DNA of 64,000 nt, from the NCBI GenBank assembly GCA_015062205.1, contig SUVB01000012.1:21818-85817 (forward strand), given 5' to 3'. The notes beneath the pieces are model-generated. The model saw only the letters and a list, made by a program, of their open reading frames with translations. It had not been told where the DNA came from and did no database searches. Positions 55,580-63,892 of this stretch are shown here, one piece after another. The position numbers and the translations under genes were made by a program. Source of the DNA: Desulfovibrio desulfuricans (GTDB taxonomy: Bacteria > Desulfobacterota > Desulfovibrionia > Desulfovibrionales > Desulfovibrionaceae). Position 1 is the first letter of the stretch. The number at the start of each line of letters is the position of its first letter.

Positions 55580-56287
55580 ATGGACACGCCGGAGCAGGAG
55601 TCGGAACCGGTCGAAAGCCGCGGCCTTGCCGCCTATGCGCCCCACATCGCCGTGCGGGCCGCGGGCAGGCTGTGGCGGCTGGAGCGGGCTGCGGATCTTG
55701 AACAACTCTGGGAGGCCATGACCGCCGACCCGGGCAACTTTGAGGACGAGCGCCTGCCGTACTGGACCGAGTTGTGGCCCTCCAGCGTGGCGCTGGCCAA
55801 CTGGCTGGAACGCCGGAAGGATGAAATCCGCGGTCGCCCGTGCCTGGACATGGGCTGTGGCCTGGGGCTGACGGCCCTGGCGGCGCAGCGTCTTGGCGCG
55901 CGCGTGCTCGCCATGGACTATGAGCCGGAGGCCCTGCGCTTTGCCGCGCGCAACGCTGTTGCCAACGCGACGCCCTCGCCCCTGTGGGCCGTCATGGACT
56001 GGCGCAGGCCCGCCGTGCGGGCCGGGCGTCTGTACCGCATCTGGGGCGGGGACATCATGTACGAAAAGCGTTTTGTGGCCCCGGTGCTCCGCTTTCTGGA
56101 GCATGCCCTGGCCCCGGACGGGCTGGCATGGCTGGCCGAACCCGGCCGCACCGTGTATGACGCCTTTCTGCACGCCCTCCACGGCGGCGGCTGGCAGGGG
56201 AGGCCCGTCTTCAGCGAAACGGTGGAGCCGCTCTACGCCCAGCCCGTGCCGGTGACGGTGCGCGTCTGGGAATTGCGTCGCCGCTGA
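55580..56287 (+). CDS. Class I SAM-dependent methyltransferase
   Basis: A 235-residue cytoplasmic protein. The SAM-binding motif [15 protein letters not shown] lies near residue 92, with the acidic residue of motif II in [11 protein letters not shown]. The fold and the preceding [17 protein letters not shown] resemble the lysine methyltransferase (METTL/EEF2KMT-like) group, which modifies proteins. The real target is unknown. I chose the ATG at 55580, although its ribosome site is poor; an earlier start would lie in the ilvA leader. It precedes nikR by 55 bases and may be co-transcribed with it. Confidence 0.82.
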   Translation: MDTPEQESEPVESRGLAAYAPHIAVRAAGRLWRLERAADLEQLWEAMTADPGNFEDERLPYWTELWPSSVALANWLERRKDEIRGRPCLDMGCGLGLTALAAQRLGARVLAMDYEPEALRFAARNAVANATPSPLWAVMDWRRPAVRAGRLYRIWGGDIMYEKRFVAPVLRFLEHALAPDGLAWLAEPGRTVYDAFLHALHGGGWQGRPVFSETVEPLYAQPVPVTVRVWELRRR

Positions 56288-56342
56288 CGGCGGCGCGCAA
56301 CACGCAGCAACAGCGGCCCCGCCGGGGCCGGGATGGAAGATC

Positions 56343-56759
56343 ATGGGCAAGCTCGCGCGCTTCGGCGTCTCGCTGGATGAGGACCTGCTGGACCCCTTTG
56401 ACGCCCTGTGCGGGCGCAAGGGCTACTCCAACCGCTCCGAGGCCATACGCGACCTCATTCGCAGGGCGCTGGTGGAAGAGCGCTGGAACAGCGAGCCCAG
56501 CGGCGCGGGCACGCTCACCCTGGTGTACGATCACCACAAGAACGATCTGGCCCGTCGGCTGATGGCCATCCAGCACGACGAACACGAGTGCATCGTGACC
56601 ACCATGCATGTGCACCTTGATCACGACAACTGCCTTGAAGTGCTGGTGCTGAAAGGCGAGCCGCAGCGCGTGCGCGCCCTGGCGGACAGGCTCGCCGCCT
56701 GCAAGGGCGTCAAGCACGGCGTGTTTACCGCCACCACAACCGGACAGGATTTGGCATGA
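56343..56759 (+). CDS. nikR: Nickel-responsive repressor NikR
   Basis: A 138-residue transcription factor. The N-terminal ribbon-helix-helix ([15 protein letters not shown] and [15 protein letters not shown]) binds DNA. The C-terminal ACT-like domain carries the nickel ligands: a histidine in HDEHECI, the pair in [10 protein letters not shown] and the cysteine that ends it. NikR senses Ni2+ and represses its uptake genes. Its stop overlaps the start of folE2 (ATGA). No nickel transporter is adjacent, so its targets lie elsewhere. Nickel matters here for NiFe enzymes and urease-like proteins not seen in the window. Confidence 0.95.
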   Translation: MGKLARFGVSLDEDLLDPFDALCGRKGYSNRSEAIRDLIRRALVEERWNSEPSGAGTLTLVYDHHKNDLARRLMAIQHDEHECIVTTMHVHLDHDNCLEVLVLKGEPQRVRALADRLAACKGVKHGVFTATTTGQDLA

Positions 56760-57547
56760 TGGAAGACGTGCAGAGCCACGCCCCGCAGGTGGCATTGAAT
56801 ATCGACCGCGTGGGCGTGCGCGAGTTGAAGCTGCCCCTGCTCGTGCGCGACCGCAGCCGGGGCACGCAGCAGACCGTGGCCTCCGTGGATCTGGGCGTTG
56901 ATCTGCCCTCCGCCTTCAAGGGCACGCACATGAGCCGTTTTGTGGAAGCCCTGGAACAGTGGAACGACGAACTCAGCTACCAGTCCATGCGGCGCCTTCT
57001 CTGCGCCATCAAGGAAAAGCTCGGCGCGCGCCGGGCTTACGCCCGCCTCTGCTTCCCCTATTTCATCACCAAGAGGGCGCCGTCTTCCGGCAGCCCGGCC
57101 ACGCTTTCCTACGAGTGCCACCTTACCGGCGAGCTGGACGACAGGGGGCAGTCCTTCATCCTTGAACTGGATGTGCCCGTCATGACCGTATGCCCCTGCT
57201 CCAAGGCCATCAGCCGTGAAGGGGCGCACAGCCAGCGCACCATGGTGCGCATGCGCATGCGCATGAAGGCCTTTTCCTGGCTTGAGGAGTTTATCGACAT
57301 CGCCGAGGCCTCCGGTTCTTCGGCGGTGTACACGCTGCTCAAGCGCGAGGATGAGAAATTCGTCACCGAACATGCCTTTGCCCACCCCACCTTTGTGGAA
57401 GACGTGGTGCGCAACGTGGCCCAGCGGCTGCTGGAGCATGGCCAGATGGAGTGGTTCAGCGTGGAGGTGGAAAGCATGGAATCCATCCATAACCACAATG
57501 CCTTCGCGCGCATTGAGCGCAATCTCGTCGAAGAACGGCGCGCCTGA
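56756..57547 (+). CDS. folE2: GTP cyclohydrolase FolE2 (type IB)
   Basis: A 263-residue enzyme that converts GTP to dihydroneopterin triphosphate, the first step of folate synthesis. Type IB uses various divalent metals, unlike the zinc-only FolE. The catalytic and metal residues are visible in [12 protein letters not shown] (the cysteine), REGAHSQRT, and the C-terminal [14 protein letters not shown]. It overlaps nikR by four bases and is translated with it. In other bacteria folE2 is often under Zur control; here it is tied to a nickel regulator gene. Confidence 0.95.
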   Translation: MMEDVQSHAPQVALNIDRVGVRELKLPLLVRDRSRGTQQTVASVDLGVDLPSAFKGTHMSRFVEALEQWNDELSYQSMRRLLCAIKEKLGARRAYARLCFPYFITKRAPSSGSPATLSYECHLTGELDDRGQSFILELDVPVMTVCPCSKAISREGAHSQRTMVRMRMRMKAFSWLEEFIDIAEASGSSAVYTLLKREDEKFVTEHAFAHPTFVEDVVRNVAQRLLEHGQMEWFSVEVESMESIHNHNAFARIERNLVEERRA

Positions 57548-57600
57548 GGTCCGCGCCCTGCGGCAGGACCGCCGGGCCGGGATTTTCGCGAAAAAGTTTT

Positions 57601-57628
57601 TTGCATTCGGCCCGCCCCTGTGCTAACG
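57601..57628 (+). promoter_or_regulatory. Possible promoter before the flagellar rod-like gene
   Basis: TTGCAT (57601-57606) and CTAACG (57623-57628) are 16 bases apart within a locally AT-rich stretch, about 20 bases before the start codon. The -10 is poor. Confidence 0.3.
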
Positions 57629-57647
57629 TCGCACAAAAGAGCGCAAA

Positions 57648-58037
57648 ATGAACGGCATCAACAGCAGCATGCAGTACGGCGCTTCGGCCATGAACGCCCT
57701 TGGGCTGGGCATGAATGTCGTCGCGCACAATGTGGCCAACGTCAGCACGGCGGCCTTTGTGCCCCGGCGCGCCGCGTACGCCGACGGCGCGGGCGGGCAG
57801 GGCATGCAGCTGGACGCCGTGCTGCGCGATGCGGGGCCGGCCGCCGACTGGTCTGCCGCCAATGCCGTCTATGATGTCACCCCCAACCGGTTTGCGGAGC
57901 ATATGTCCCCCAGCGGCACGGAACTCTCCGCAGAAATAACCCGGATGATCTCCACCCAGCACGCCTATGAGGCCAATGCCCAGGTCGTGCGCACAAGCGA
58001 CGCCATGCTGGGTACGCTGCTGGACATCAAGGCCTGA
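57648..58037 (+). CDS. Short flagellar basal-body rod-like protein
   Basis: A 129-residue protein. The N-terminus (SSMQYGASAMNALGLGMNVV, then AHNVANVSTAAFV) is the flg_bb_rod motif shared by FlgB, FlgC, FlgF and FlgG. The end (RMISTQHAYEANAQVVRTSD) is the C-terminal motif of FlgG/FlgE-type axial proteins. The middle is far shorter than in FlgG, and the overall size is nearest FlgC. No other flagellar gene is next to it. It may be an extra rod component or a relic; the domain calls are firm, the role is not. Confidence 0.78.
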   Translation: MNGINSSMQYGASAMNALGLGMNVVAHNVANVSTAAFVPRRAAYADGAGGQGMQLDAVLRDAGPAADWSAANAVYDVTPNRFAEHMSPSGTELSAEITRMISTQHAYEANAQVVRTSDAMLGTLLDIKA

Positions 58038-58080
58038 CAACCTCGTCCGGCGGGCCCGTGCCCGTCTGTGCGCGAGAACC

Positions 58081-58098
58081 GCCGCCCCCGGGGGCGGC
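58081..58098 (+). repeat. GC palindrome between the rod-like and NlpC genes
   Basis: An 18-base perfect palindrome (GCCGCCCCC with GGGGGCGGC) lies 44 bases after the rod-like gene. It may act as a weak terminator; there is no T run. Confidence 0.35.
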
Positions 58099-58118
58099 GT
58101 CATGCATATGGAGTACGG

Positions 58119-59186
58119 ATGCGTACATGCCTGAAACTGTGCGTTCTGACGCTTGCCTGCCTCATGGTCTTCGGCTGTGCGGCAAAAAAAGGGGAACGGC
58201 AGGAGGACGACAGCCTGTGGGCGGAACAGGGCGAGTCTGTTCCGTATTCTGAAAGCGATGCCGAACGGCGTTTCCGCCGTTCCTTTGAAATGGCCATGGA
58301 CGAGGCCGATGATGAGGGCGACTTTGCCACTGCGGGAGGCCGCAAGGGGCTGGCCCCTCTGCGCGCCAACCGGCCTGAAATCAATAACCGCCTGCTGCGC
58401 CGGGCGCGTTCGGCCATCGGCACGCCCTATGTGTCCGGCGGCATGGCTCCCGGGGGCTTTGACTGTTCCGGGCTCGTCTGCTGGGCCTACAAGAGCGTGG
58501 GCGTCAAGCTGCCGCGCACCGCGCGCGAGCAGTCCGTCGTCGGCAGGCGCATCACCAACGTGGCCGACATGCAGGCCGGCGACATCGTGGCCTTCCGCCA
58601 TCCGCGCCGGGGCTACCATACCGGCATCTATGTGGGCGGGGGCAATTTCATCCACAGCCCGCACCGCCGCGCGCGCGTGCGCATCAATTCCCTGGACGAC
58701 CCCTATTTCAAGGGCACATTTCTGGGAGCCCGCCGCATCAACATGGACGGGTCGGAAAACCTTGTGGCCCAGGCTGAAAGCCGCCTGAACGACTTTGCGG
58801 AAGAGAAGGTCGTGCGCGAGCTTTCACGCAAGCACGGCAAATCCGACAGCAGTGCCGCCGCCCGCGACAGAAAGGGCGGCAAGCGCGACAAGGCCGGCAG
58901 GGACAAAAAACGCGGACGCGCTGTGGAGGTAGCCAGTAACGACAGGCATTCTTCCCGTGGCGATGCCCGCAGGGATCGCGCCCATCGGAAGGACAGGACC
59001 AGGGACGGGTACAATGACCGCAAGGCGGCCTCCCGGGACAGGAAGGACAGGGCCTCCCGCAGCAGCGCGTCCCAGCGGGCCGGGAAGCCCCAGTCGGACA
59101 AGAAAAAGCGGGATGTGGCGTCTAGGGACGGCGGCAAGAGCAAGAAGAGCGGTTCCTCGTCCAGGAAACGGAAAAACAAGTCATAG
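58119..59186 (+). CDS. NlpC/P60 lipoprotein with long basic tail
   Basis: A 355-residue cell-wall hydrolase. The signal peptide ends in a lipobox (LMVFGC, cysteine near residue 20). A cysteine peptidase domain spans about residues 100-215, with the catalytic cysteine in GGFDCSGLVCW and the histidine in GYHTGIYVGG. Such enzymes cut peptide links in peptidoglycan. The last 110 residues are a low-complexity stretch rich in Lys, Arg, Asp and Ser (RDRKGGKRDK, SKKSGSSSRKRKNKS). The tail could bind negatively charged wall or lipopolysaccharide. GGAG lies five bases before the start. The tail is encoded without stops or frame changes, and the gene is intact. Confidence 0.88.
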   Translation: MRTCLKLCVLTLACLMVFGCAAKKGERQEDDSLWAEQGESVPYSESDAERRFRRSFEMAMDEADDEGDFATAGGRKGLAPLRANRPEINNRLLRRARSAIGTPYVSGGMAPGGFDCSGLVCWAYKSVGVKLPRTAREQSVVGRRITNVADMQAGDIVAFRHPRRGYHTGIYVGGGNFIHSPHRRARVRINSLDDPYFKGTFLGARRINMDGSENLVAQAESRLNDFAEEKVVRELSRKHGKSDSSAAARDRKGGKRDKAGRDKKRGRAVEVASNDRHSSRGDARRDRAHRKDRTRDGYNDRKAASRDRKDRASRSSASQRAGKPQSDKKKRDVASRDGGKSKKSGSSSRKRKNKS

Positions 59187-59194
59187 GGGGGGAC

Positions 59195-59710
59195 ATGCTG
59201 CCGACCATTACGCCCGTGGAGGCGCATCGTCTGGTGTGCGACGGCAAGGCCCGCCTGGTGGACATCCGCGAACCGGAGGAGCAGGGCGCTCTGCGGCTTC
59301 CCGGGGCCGAGGCCGCGCCGCTTTCCGTTCTGCCGTGGATGGACTTCCACCCTGCCGACGAGGAACATCCCGTTATCTTTACCTGCAATTCCGGCAACCG
59401 CACAGCCAAAAACAGCGAGTTGCTGCAAACACTGGCTGCCGGGCGCGCCTGGCAGCTTGACGGCGGCGTGCAGGCCTGGGCCAGACAGGGCCTTGAGGTC
59501 GAGCGCGGCGGCGCGTCGCTGCCCCTGTTCCGGCAAATCCAGATCGGCGCCGGTTCGCTGGTGTTGCTGGGGCTGGCAGGTTCTCTGGTCTGGCCTCCCC
59601 TGTGCTGGCTTTCCGCCATTGTGGGGGCGGGACTGATCTTTGCGGGCGTGACGGGCTTTTGCGGCCTTGGCCGCCTGTTGGCGCTCATGCCCTGGAACAA
59701 GAAGAACTGA
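59195..59710 (+). CDS. YgaP-like rhodanese with DUF2892 membrane tail
   Basis: A 171-residue protein. Residues 1-105 form a rhodanese domain with active-site cysteine in FTCNSGNRTAKN, typical of thiosulfate or polysulfide sulfur transfer. The C-terminal part is a DUF2892-type membrane segment pair (SLVLLGLAGSLVW and AIVGAGLIFAGVTGFCG) ending in ALMPWNKKN. The layout is that of YgaP, a membrane rhodanese. It starts eight bases after the NlpC stop and ends three bases before gluQ. In a sulfate reducer a sulfur-handling role is plausible. Confidence 0.88.
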   Translation: MLPTITPVEAHRLVCDGKARLVDIREPEEQGALRLPGAEAAPLSVLPWMDFHPADEEHPVIFTCNSGNRTAKNSELLQTLAAGRAWQLDGGVQAWARQGLEVERGGASLPLFRQIQIGAGSLVLLGLAGSLVWPPLCWLSAIVGAGLIFAGVTGFCGLGRLLALMPWNKKN

Positions 59711-59713
59711 CCC

Positions 59714-60715
59714 ATGCCTGCCGCACGGCCGGTACGCGGCAGGCTGGCGCCCAGCCCCACCGGATATCTGCATCTCGGCAATGCATGGGCTTTTCTGCTG
59801 GCCTGGCTGGCGGCGCGGGCCCAGGACGGCGAGGTGTTGCTGCGGATTGAGGATATTGATCCGCAGCGTTCCCGGCCGGAATATACGGCGGCCGTGCTGG
59901 AAGATCTGAACTGGCTCGGTCTTGACTGGGATTTTGGTCCGGGTGCGAAAGATGTCGCGGATGCGGCCGCCTCCGTCGGTCCCTATGAGCAAAGCTGCCG
60001 CGGCGCTCTGTATGCCGAGGCTCTGGCGCGTCTGGAACAGGCCGGACTGACCTACCCCTGCTTCTGTACCCGCAAGGAATTGCGCAGCCTCGCCGCCGCA
60101 CCGCATGTGGATGACGTGGGCGCCCCCTACCCGGGCACATGCCGCCACCTGACGCCGGCGCAGCGGGAGGCCTTTCTGGCCCGGGGGCGTCGCCCCTGCG
60201 TGCGTCTGCGCTGCCCGGAAGATGCTGTCCGGTTTACGGACGCTGTGCAGGGGCCGCAATGTCTGACTCTGGCCGACTGCGGCGGGGATTTCGCCCTGCG
60301 CCGTTCGGACGGCGTGGTGGCCTATCAGCTGGCCGTGGCTGTGGACGATGCGCTTATGGGCATTACGCAGGTGGTGCGCGGGCGTGACATCCTGCCGTCC
60401 ACGCCGCGTCAGATTGTGCTGCTGCGGCTGCTGGGGCACGCGGTTCCGCAGTATGCGCATGTGCCCCTGCTGCTGGACCAGGAAGGGCAGCGGCTGGCCA
60501 AGCGACACGCCGCGCTTTCCCTGCGCAGCCTGCGACAGGCGGGGGCCGCCGCGCGCGACATCATCGGGCTGCTGGGGCTGCTGGCGAATGCCAATCCCGG
60601 CGGAGGGCCCGCCGCGCCGTCGGAACTGCTGCCGGGCTTTGCCCTGTCACGCGTGCCCGGGGGCGATATCCGCCTCACGTCGGAACTGCTGCGCGCGCAC
60701 GGGCTGGAAGCGTGA
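59714..60715 (+). CDS. gluQ: Glutamyl-Q tRNA(Asp) synthetase
   Basis: A 333-residue truncated relative of glutamyl-tRNA synthetase that attaches glutamate to queuosine in tRNA-Asp. It has the class I motif RLAPSPTGYLHLGNA (near residue 9), RIEDIDPQRSR, and a zinc site in CFCTRKEL with YPGTCR. It lacks an anticodon-binding domain, as expected. The KMSKS region is LAKRHAALSL. The family is usually about 300 residues long, so this one is slightly long. It overlaps the following gene's possible GTG start. Confidence 0.93.
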   Translation: MPAARPVRGRLAPSPTGYLHLGNAWAFLLAWLAARAQDGEVLLRIEDIDPQRSRPEYTAAVLEDLNWLGLDWDFGPGAKDVADAAASVGPYEQSCRGALYAEALARLEQAGLTYPCFCTRKELRSLAAAPHVDDVGAPYPGTCRHLTPAQREAFLARGRRPCVRLRCPEDAVRFTDAVQGPQCLTLADCGGDFALRRSDGVVAYQLAVAVDDALMGITQVVRGRDILPSTPRQIVLLRLLGHAVPQYAHVPLLLDQEGQRLAKRHAALSLRSLRQAGAAARDIIGLLGLLANANPGGGPAAPSELLPGFALSRVPGGDIRLTSELLRAHGLEA

Positions 60716-60765
60716 CCGCTTTTTCGCATTGGGACGAGGCGAACAACAAACCGTCGGGGGACGGC

Positions 60766-61146
60766 ATGAGCAAGCAAGAGTTGGATCAGGCATTTCTGGA
60801 TGGCATTTTCCCGCCGGAGCGTGCCGACGCGTTTTTCGACGCGCTTTTTGGCGGCGCGGAGGAAGGCGCGTACGACATCGGCCTTGTCTGCCGCGAAGTG
60901 ACGCCGCAGACGGCACGGCTGGCTTTTGAGTTGCGGCAGCGGCCCGGCAAGTGCCTTGTCTGCAATCTGACCTACGGCCTGCCCCAGGTTTTCCAGCGGC
61001 ATCCCGTCCTCAACGTGGCGGGCGTGGTGCGGAGCGTGGCCGAGCGCCTGGGCTGGGCGCCCGACAAGATCTCCTGGACGCTGGGACACACGGAAGAGAT
61101 CAGCCGGGAACTGCACGCCATCCCGCTGACGATGAAACTGTCCTGA
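60766..61146 (+). CDS. Conserved hypothetical protein
   Basis: A 126-residue protein beginning MSKQELDQAFLDGIFPPERAD. No named domain is recognised. The centre has CLVCNLTYGLPQVFQ and the end EEISRELHAIPLTMKLS. GGGGGA lies four bases before the ATG at 60766. A GTG at 60712, overlapping the gluQ stop, would add 18 residues and would imply translational coupling. It is the last gene before tRNA-Thr. Function unknown. Confidence 0.65.
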   Translation: MSKQELDQAFLDGIFPPERADAFFDALFGGAEEGAYDIGLVCREVTPQTARLAFELRQRPGKCLVCNLTYGLPQVFQRHPVLNVAGVVRSVAERLGWAPDKISWTLGHTEEISRELHAIPLTMKLS

Positions 61147-61191
61147 TCCGGTCTTGACATTGCCGCTGTCTTTGGGCATGTAACACGGGTC

Positions 61192-61267
61192 GCCAGCCTA
61201 GCTCATTCGGTAGAGCAGCTGATTCGTAATCAGCAGGTGAAGAGTTCGATTCTCTTGGCTGGCTCCA
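61192..61267 (+). tRNA. tRNA-Thr (anticodon CGT)
   Basis: A full cloverleaf: acceptor stem GCCAGCC with GGCTGGC, a D arm, and the anticodon stem GCTGA/TCAGC with loop TTCGTAA (CGT read as ACG, threonine). The T arm contains GAGTTCGATTCTC. The 3' CCA (61265-61267) is encoded. The AT-rich DNA begins soon after this gene. Confidence 0.96.
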
Positions 61268-61275
61268 GCAAATTC

Positions 61276-61310
61276 AAGCCCTTGCGGACATCGGCCGCAG
61301 GGGCTTTTTC
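61276..61310 (+). terminator. Intrinsic terminator of tRNA-Thr
   Basis: A 12-base-pair stem (61276-61287 with 61295-61306, one G-T wobble) is followed by a run of T residues ending at 61309. It lies nine bases after the tRNA. Confidence 0.88.
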
Positions 61311-61414
61311 TGTAGCCTCCAGTTTGTCCCCACCCTGTCCCCACTTCTCGCTTGCAAGCTGTTTCTTCCAGCATTTATACTTCCTTTATATACGCGACGT
61401 CAAAGGGGGGCGCA
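61311..61414 (+). other. Junction between core chromosome and AT-rich DNA
   Basis: This stretch after the tRNA terminator carries a direct repeat TGTCCCCAC twice within 22 bases (about 61326-61344). The sequence becomes less GC-rich toward the next gene. No integrase gene is visible; tRNA 3' ends are frequent insertion sites, so an attachment site here is inferred. Confidence 0.4.
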
Positions 61415-63430
61415 ATGAGGTTGATAACGAAACAAGCCTACTGGGTATATGAAACCAGCGATGGTGAAAAAAAAAGATCTCGTGAATTTTTAAACCCACC
61501 GGGTTCCGAATATGTTCGGATGAGCTGCATAGCTGTTTCGAAGATTCGGGCTAACCCAGTTCGTAAGCCAATAGTTTTCAGATGTATAATAGATAAAGAT
61601 TCTGCATATGAACTCATATTTGCAATTGCAGACATTTTAAATATTGATAAGTCAATTATAGATTTCTATATATATCGCGGAAGAAAGCGACCTTCAAAGT
61701 TTTATTATTATTGTTATTATATAGTTGTAGATGAGTATGAACTAGATTATAGGCTAAAAATTGGCATTTCCATATTACATAATTCATATCTAGCACTTAT
61801 TTATTATATCAAAAGGATGCTTTCTGAGTACTATTGTATTGATTTAGATGACAGATACTATAAAATTGTAGATGAAATCGAATTTGATTCATCATATTGT
61901 ATTGAAAAAATAAATACAACCAAATTAAACATAAGATATGAACAATATAAAAATGATAATCCTATAATTAAATTTAATCAGAGTTTAGAGGTTTTGAAAC
62001 ATCAATTTATGAAAAGATCAAGGGCTATATATGCTCAAAAGTATAGCAATATGCAAATGTGTAAAGAAATTTCTTCATTAATTTCAAATGAAAAAATTGA
62101 TTATAAGAAAATTTATTCATTATTACAAAAAATTGAATTTGATGTGCCGCTTGCAATTATTGCATCAAAGTTTATGAAAGAAAAACTTATTAATTGGTCA
62201 TGTAGGACTTGCTGTGATACACCTTGTGGAATTAAAAATATAAAAGATATATTTAAATATAGATATAATAACATATATAGAAAAGAGAATAATATGCTTA
62301 CCGATAATGTATCATCTCAAGAAAATATGCAATACATATTTCTTTTTTCCATTGCATCATTATTGCTCAAAGATAAGTTTTTTAAAATTGGTAACAATTT
62401 ATTTGTGCATATGAATTTATTTGCTATATCAATTGCTGATTCAATAGATGAAATATTTACAATGAATCTGCAAAGGCTGTTAGAACATATTGATAATAAT
62501 ACAAATATATTATCTTGTGTGTCTCGGAAAAATATTCTTAAACTGTATAGTAAGGGATTAAATGTTAATTTATTTAATATTAATTACGACGATAGTTTTT
62601 TTAGGATGTTATACAATAGATCGCCAAATAGTATTTCAACAATTAAGATATTAAATAAAATGACAAGTAATTTTTATAATTCTTGCAAGAAAAGCACATT
62701 GAATATTTTATCATATTTCGATGAAGAGCAATTAGGAAAGATGATAAAATCAACAAAAATTAGGAAATTCGGAGTATTGAGCCGAGCAATATTTATAGAC
62801 AACCTTTTTAAATTAGACATCAATTTTTCAAATCTAGAAATAATTCTAAATAAAATAACAGATTTTAAAAATAAGACATTTGATGTTGTAAATGTTTCAT
62901 TGCAAGATGCATCGTATCTTAATGAGTTAGAAATTAAAAAAATTGAACGTGAATCCTTATTGATTGGTACACGATTGTTTAATCTAGAGCTGTTAAAATC
63001 TTTAATCTTTAAATTTGCAATTTTGCTTGCAATCCTCAATCGAGAATACTCGAATAATCACAAAGATATAATTATTTCAAAATATACTTTAAATCTATCT
63101 GTAAGTATAGTTAAATTTATAGCAGAAAATAATTCACGTATCAATTCTAAATTTGGAATTTCAAATCAAATGAAGAATAGGATACTTAACTATCTATATA
63201 TATCAAAGCAGACTTATTTTTATGGAAGTTTTCTTAGAAAAAATTTTGCCCAAACAGAAACAACAAAAAAGTATATTAAGAGTGTTCTTGATTCATTAAT
63301 CAGTGAAGGATACTTAAAACAAGGTGAAGCAATAGATGATAAAGAAAATACTGGTATTTCTGATATATACAGGAAGAATGAAATGATGATATGTAGATAC
63401 TTCAATAATATTAATTGTCAAGATAATTGA
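61415..63430 (+). CDS. Unrecognised 671-residue protein encoded by AT-rich DNA
   Basis: The ATG at 61415 (MRLITKQAYWVYETSDGEKK) follows AAAGGGGGG by a few bases; a longer start at 61352 lacks a ribosome site. I do not recognise the family. The protein is rich in Lys, Ile, Asn, Tyr and Ser and looks mostly helical and soluble. A cysteine cluster (SCRTCCDTPC, residues 262-271) could bind zinc. Near residues 615-640 the segment KKYIKSVLDSLISEGYLK resembles a winged-helix unit. Codon use and base content are unlike the rest of the window, indicating transfer. A transposase, integrase, restriction enzyme or known anti-phage motif was not seen. It lies alone before a toxin-antitoxin pair. Confidence 0.7.
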   Translation: MRLITKQAYWVYETSDGEKKRSREFLNPPGSEYVRMSCIAVSKIRANPVRKPIVFRCIIDKDSAYELIFAIADILNIDKSIIDFYIYRGRKRPSKFYYYCYYIVVDEYELDYRLKIGISILHNSYLALIYYIKRMLSEYYCIDLDDRYYKIVDEIEFDSSYCIEKINTTKLNIRYEQYKNDNPIIKFNQSLEVLKHQFMKRSRAIYAQKYSNMQMCKEISSLISNEKIDYKKIYSLLQKIEFDVPLAIIASKFMKEKLINWSCRTCCDTPCGIKNIKDIFKYRYNNIYRKENNMLTDNVSSQENMQYIFLFSIASLLLKDKFFKIGNNLFVHMNLFAISIADSIDEIFTMNLQRLLEHIDNNTNILSCVSRKNILKLYSKGLNVNLFNINYDDSFFRMLYNRSPNSISTIKILNKMTSNFYNSCKKSTLNILSYFDEEQLGKMIKSTKIRKFGVLSRAIFIDNLFKLDINFSNLEIILNKITDFKNKTFDVVNVSLQDASYLNELEIKKIERESLLIGTRLFNLELLKSLIFKFAILLAILNREYSNNHKDIIISKYTLNLSVSIVKFIAENNSRINSKFGISNQMKNRILNYLYISKQTYFYGSFLRKNFAQTETTKKYIKSVLDSLISEGYLKQGEAIDDKENTGISDIYRKNEMMICRYFNNINCQDN

Positions 63431-63637
63431 TTAAGGCTCTTGTTCGAAATTGAGTTGATGAAGTTCCCAGAAATCAAAAACTTCGCGAAAGCCAAGGAAA
63501 AACTGCAATTAGCAGCAAGTCAAAATTTATTTGAAATTTTAGCGTGTTGAAGCGGTATCAACCTCATTTGCAGCTAGAGCCATTGATTAATAATATTAAA
63601 TCACAGTACAGTCAAAAATGTAGTCTAGGAATATTTT
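63431..63637. other. Gap between the AT-rich gene and the toxin gene
   Basis: Immediately after the stop of the 671-residue gene the same frame stays open for 40 codons, to a TGA at 63548-63550. It includes an ATG-started peptide MKFPEIKNFAKAKEKLQLAA. It has no clear ribosome site. It may be a relic of a longer protein or chance in AT-rich DNA. Confidence 0.3.
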
Positions 63638-63892
63638 CTAGAATGTTTCGCGTTTGCCGATGCTCAGAACTGTAACAAAAATAATATCCTCTTCAACCCT
63701 GTAGATGAGACGAAAACCAATTTGCCGTAACTTGATTTTGTAGCAATCCGACATACCAGATAATGCGGCTGACGGAACTCTTGGATTCTCTAGCCGTTCC
63801 GACAACTTCTTCTTGAACTGCTCCCGAATGGTGGAATCAAGTTTGCGCCATTCCTTCAAGGCCAGCTCGTGAAATCGAAGATTATAGCTCAT
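63638..63892 (-). CDS. RelE/ParE-superfamily toxin
   Basis: An 84-residue toxin of the RelE type: MSYNLRFHELALKEWRKLD, then LREQFKKKLSERLENP-like helices, YKIKLRQIGFRLIYRVEED and the end FVTVLSIGKRETF. The basic residues of the strand region and the terminal segment match RelE toxins, which cut mRNA in the ribosome. Its ATG lies inside the last codons of the upstream antitoxin, an 11-base overlap, so the two are translated together. It is less AT-rich than the gene at 61415. Confidence 0.9.
   Translation of the reverse strand: MSYNLRFHELALKEWRKLDSTIREQFKKKLSERLENPRVPSAALSGMSDCYKIKLRQIGFRLIYRVEEDIIFVTVLSIGKRETF

Noticed and set aside
61198..61374. 59-codon reverse frame across tRNA-Thr (possible integrase end)
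   Set aside because: It is mainly the complement of the tRNA and its terminator; no integrase residues are visible.
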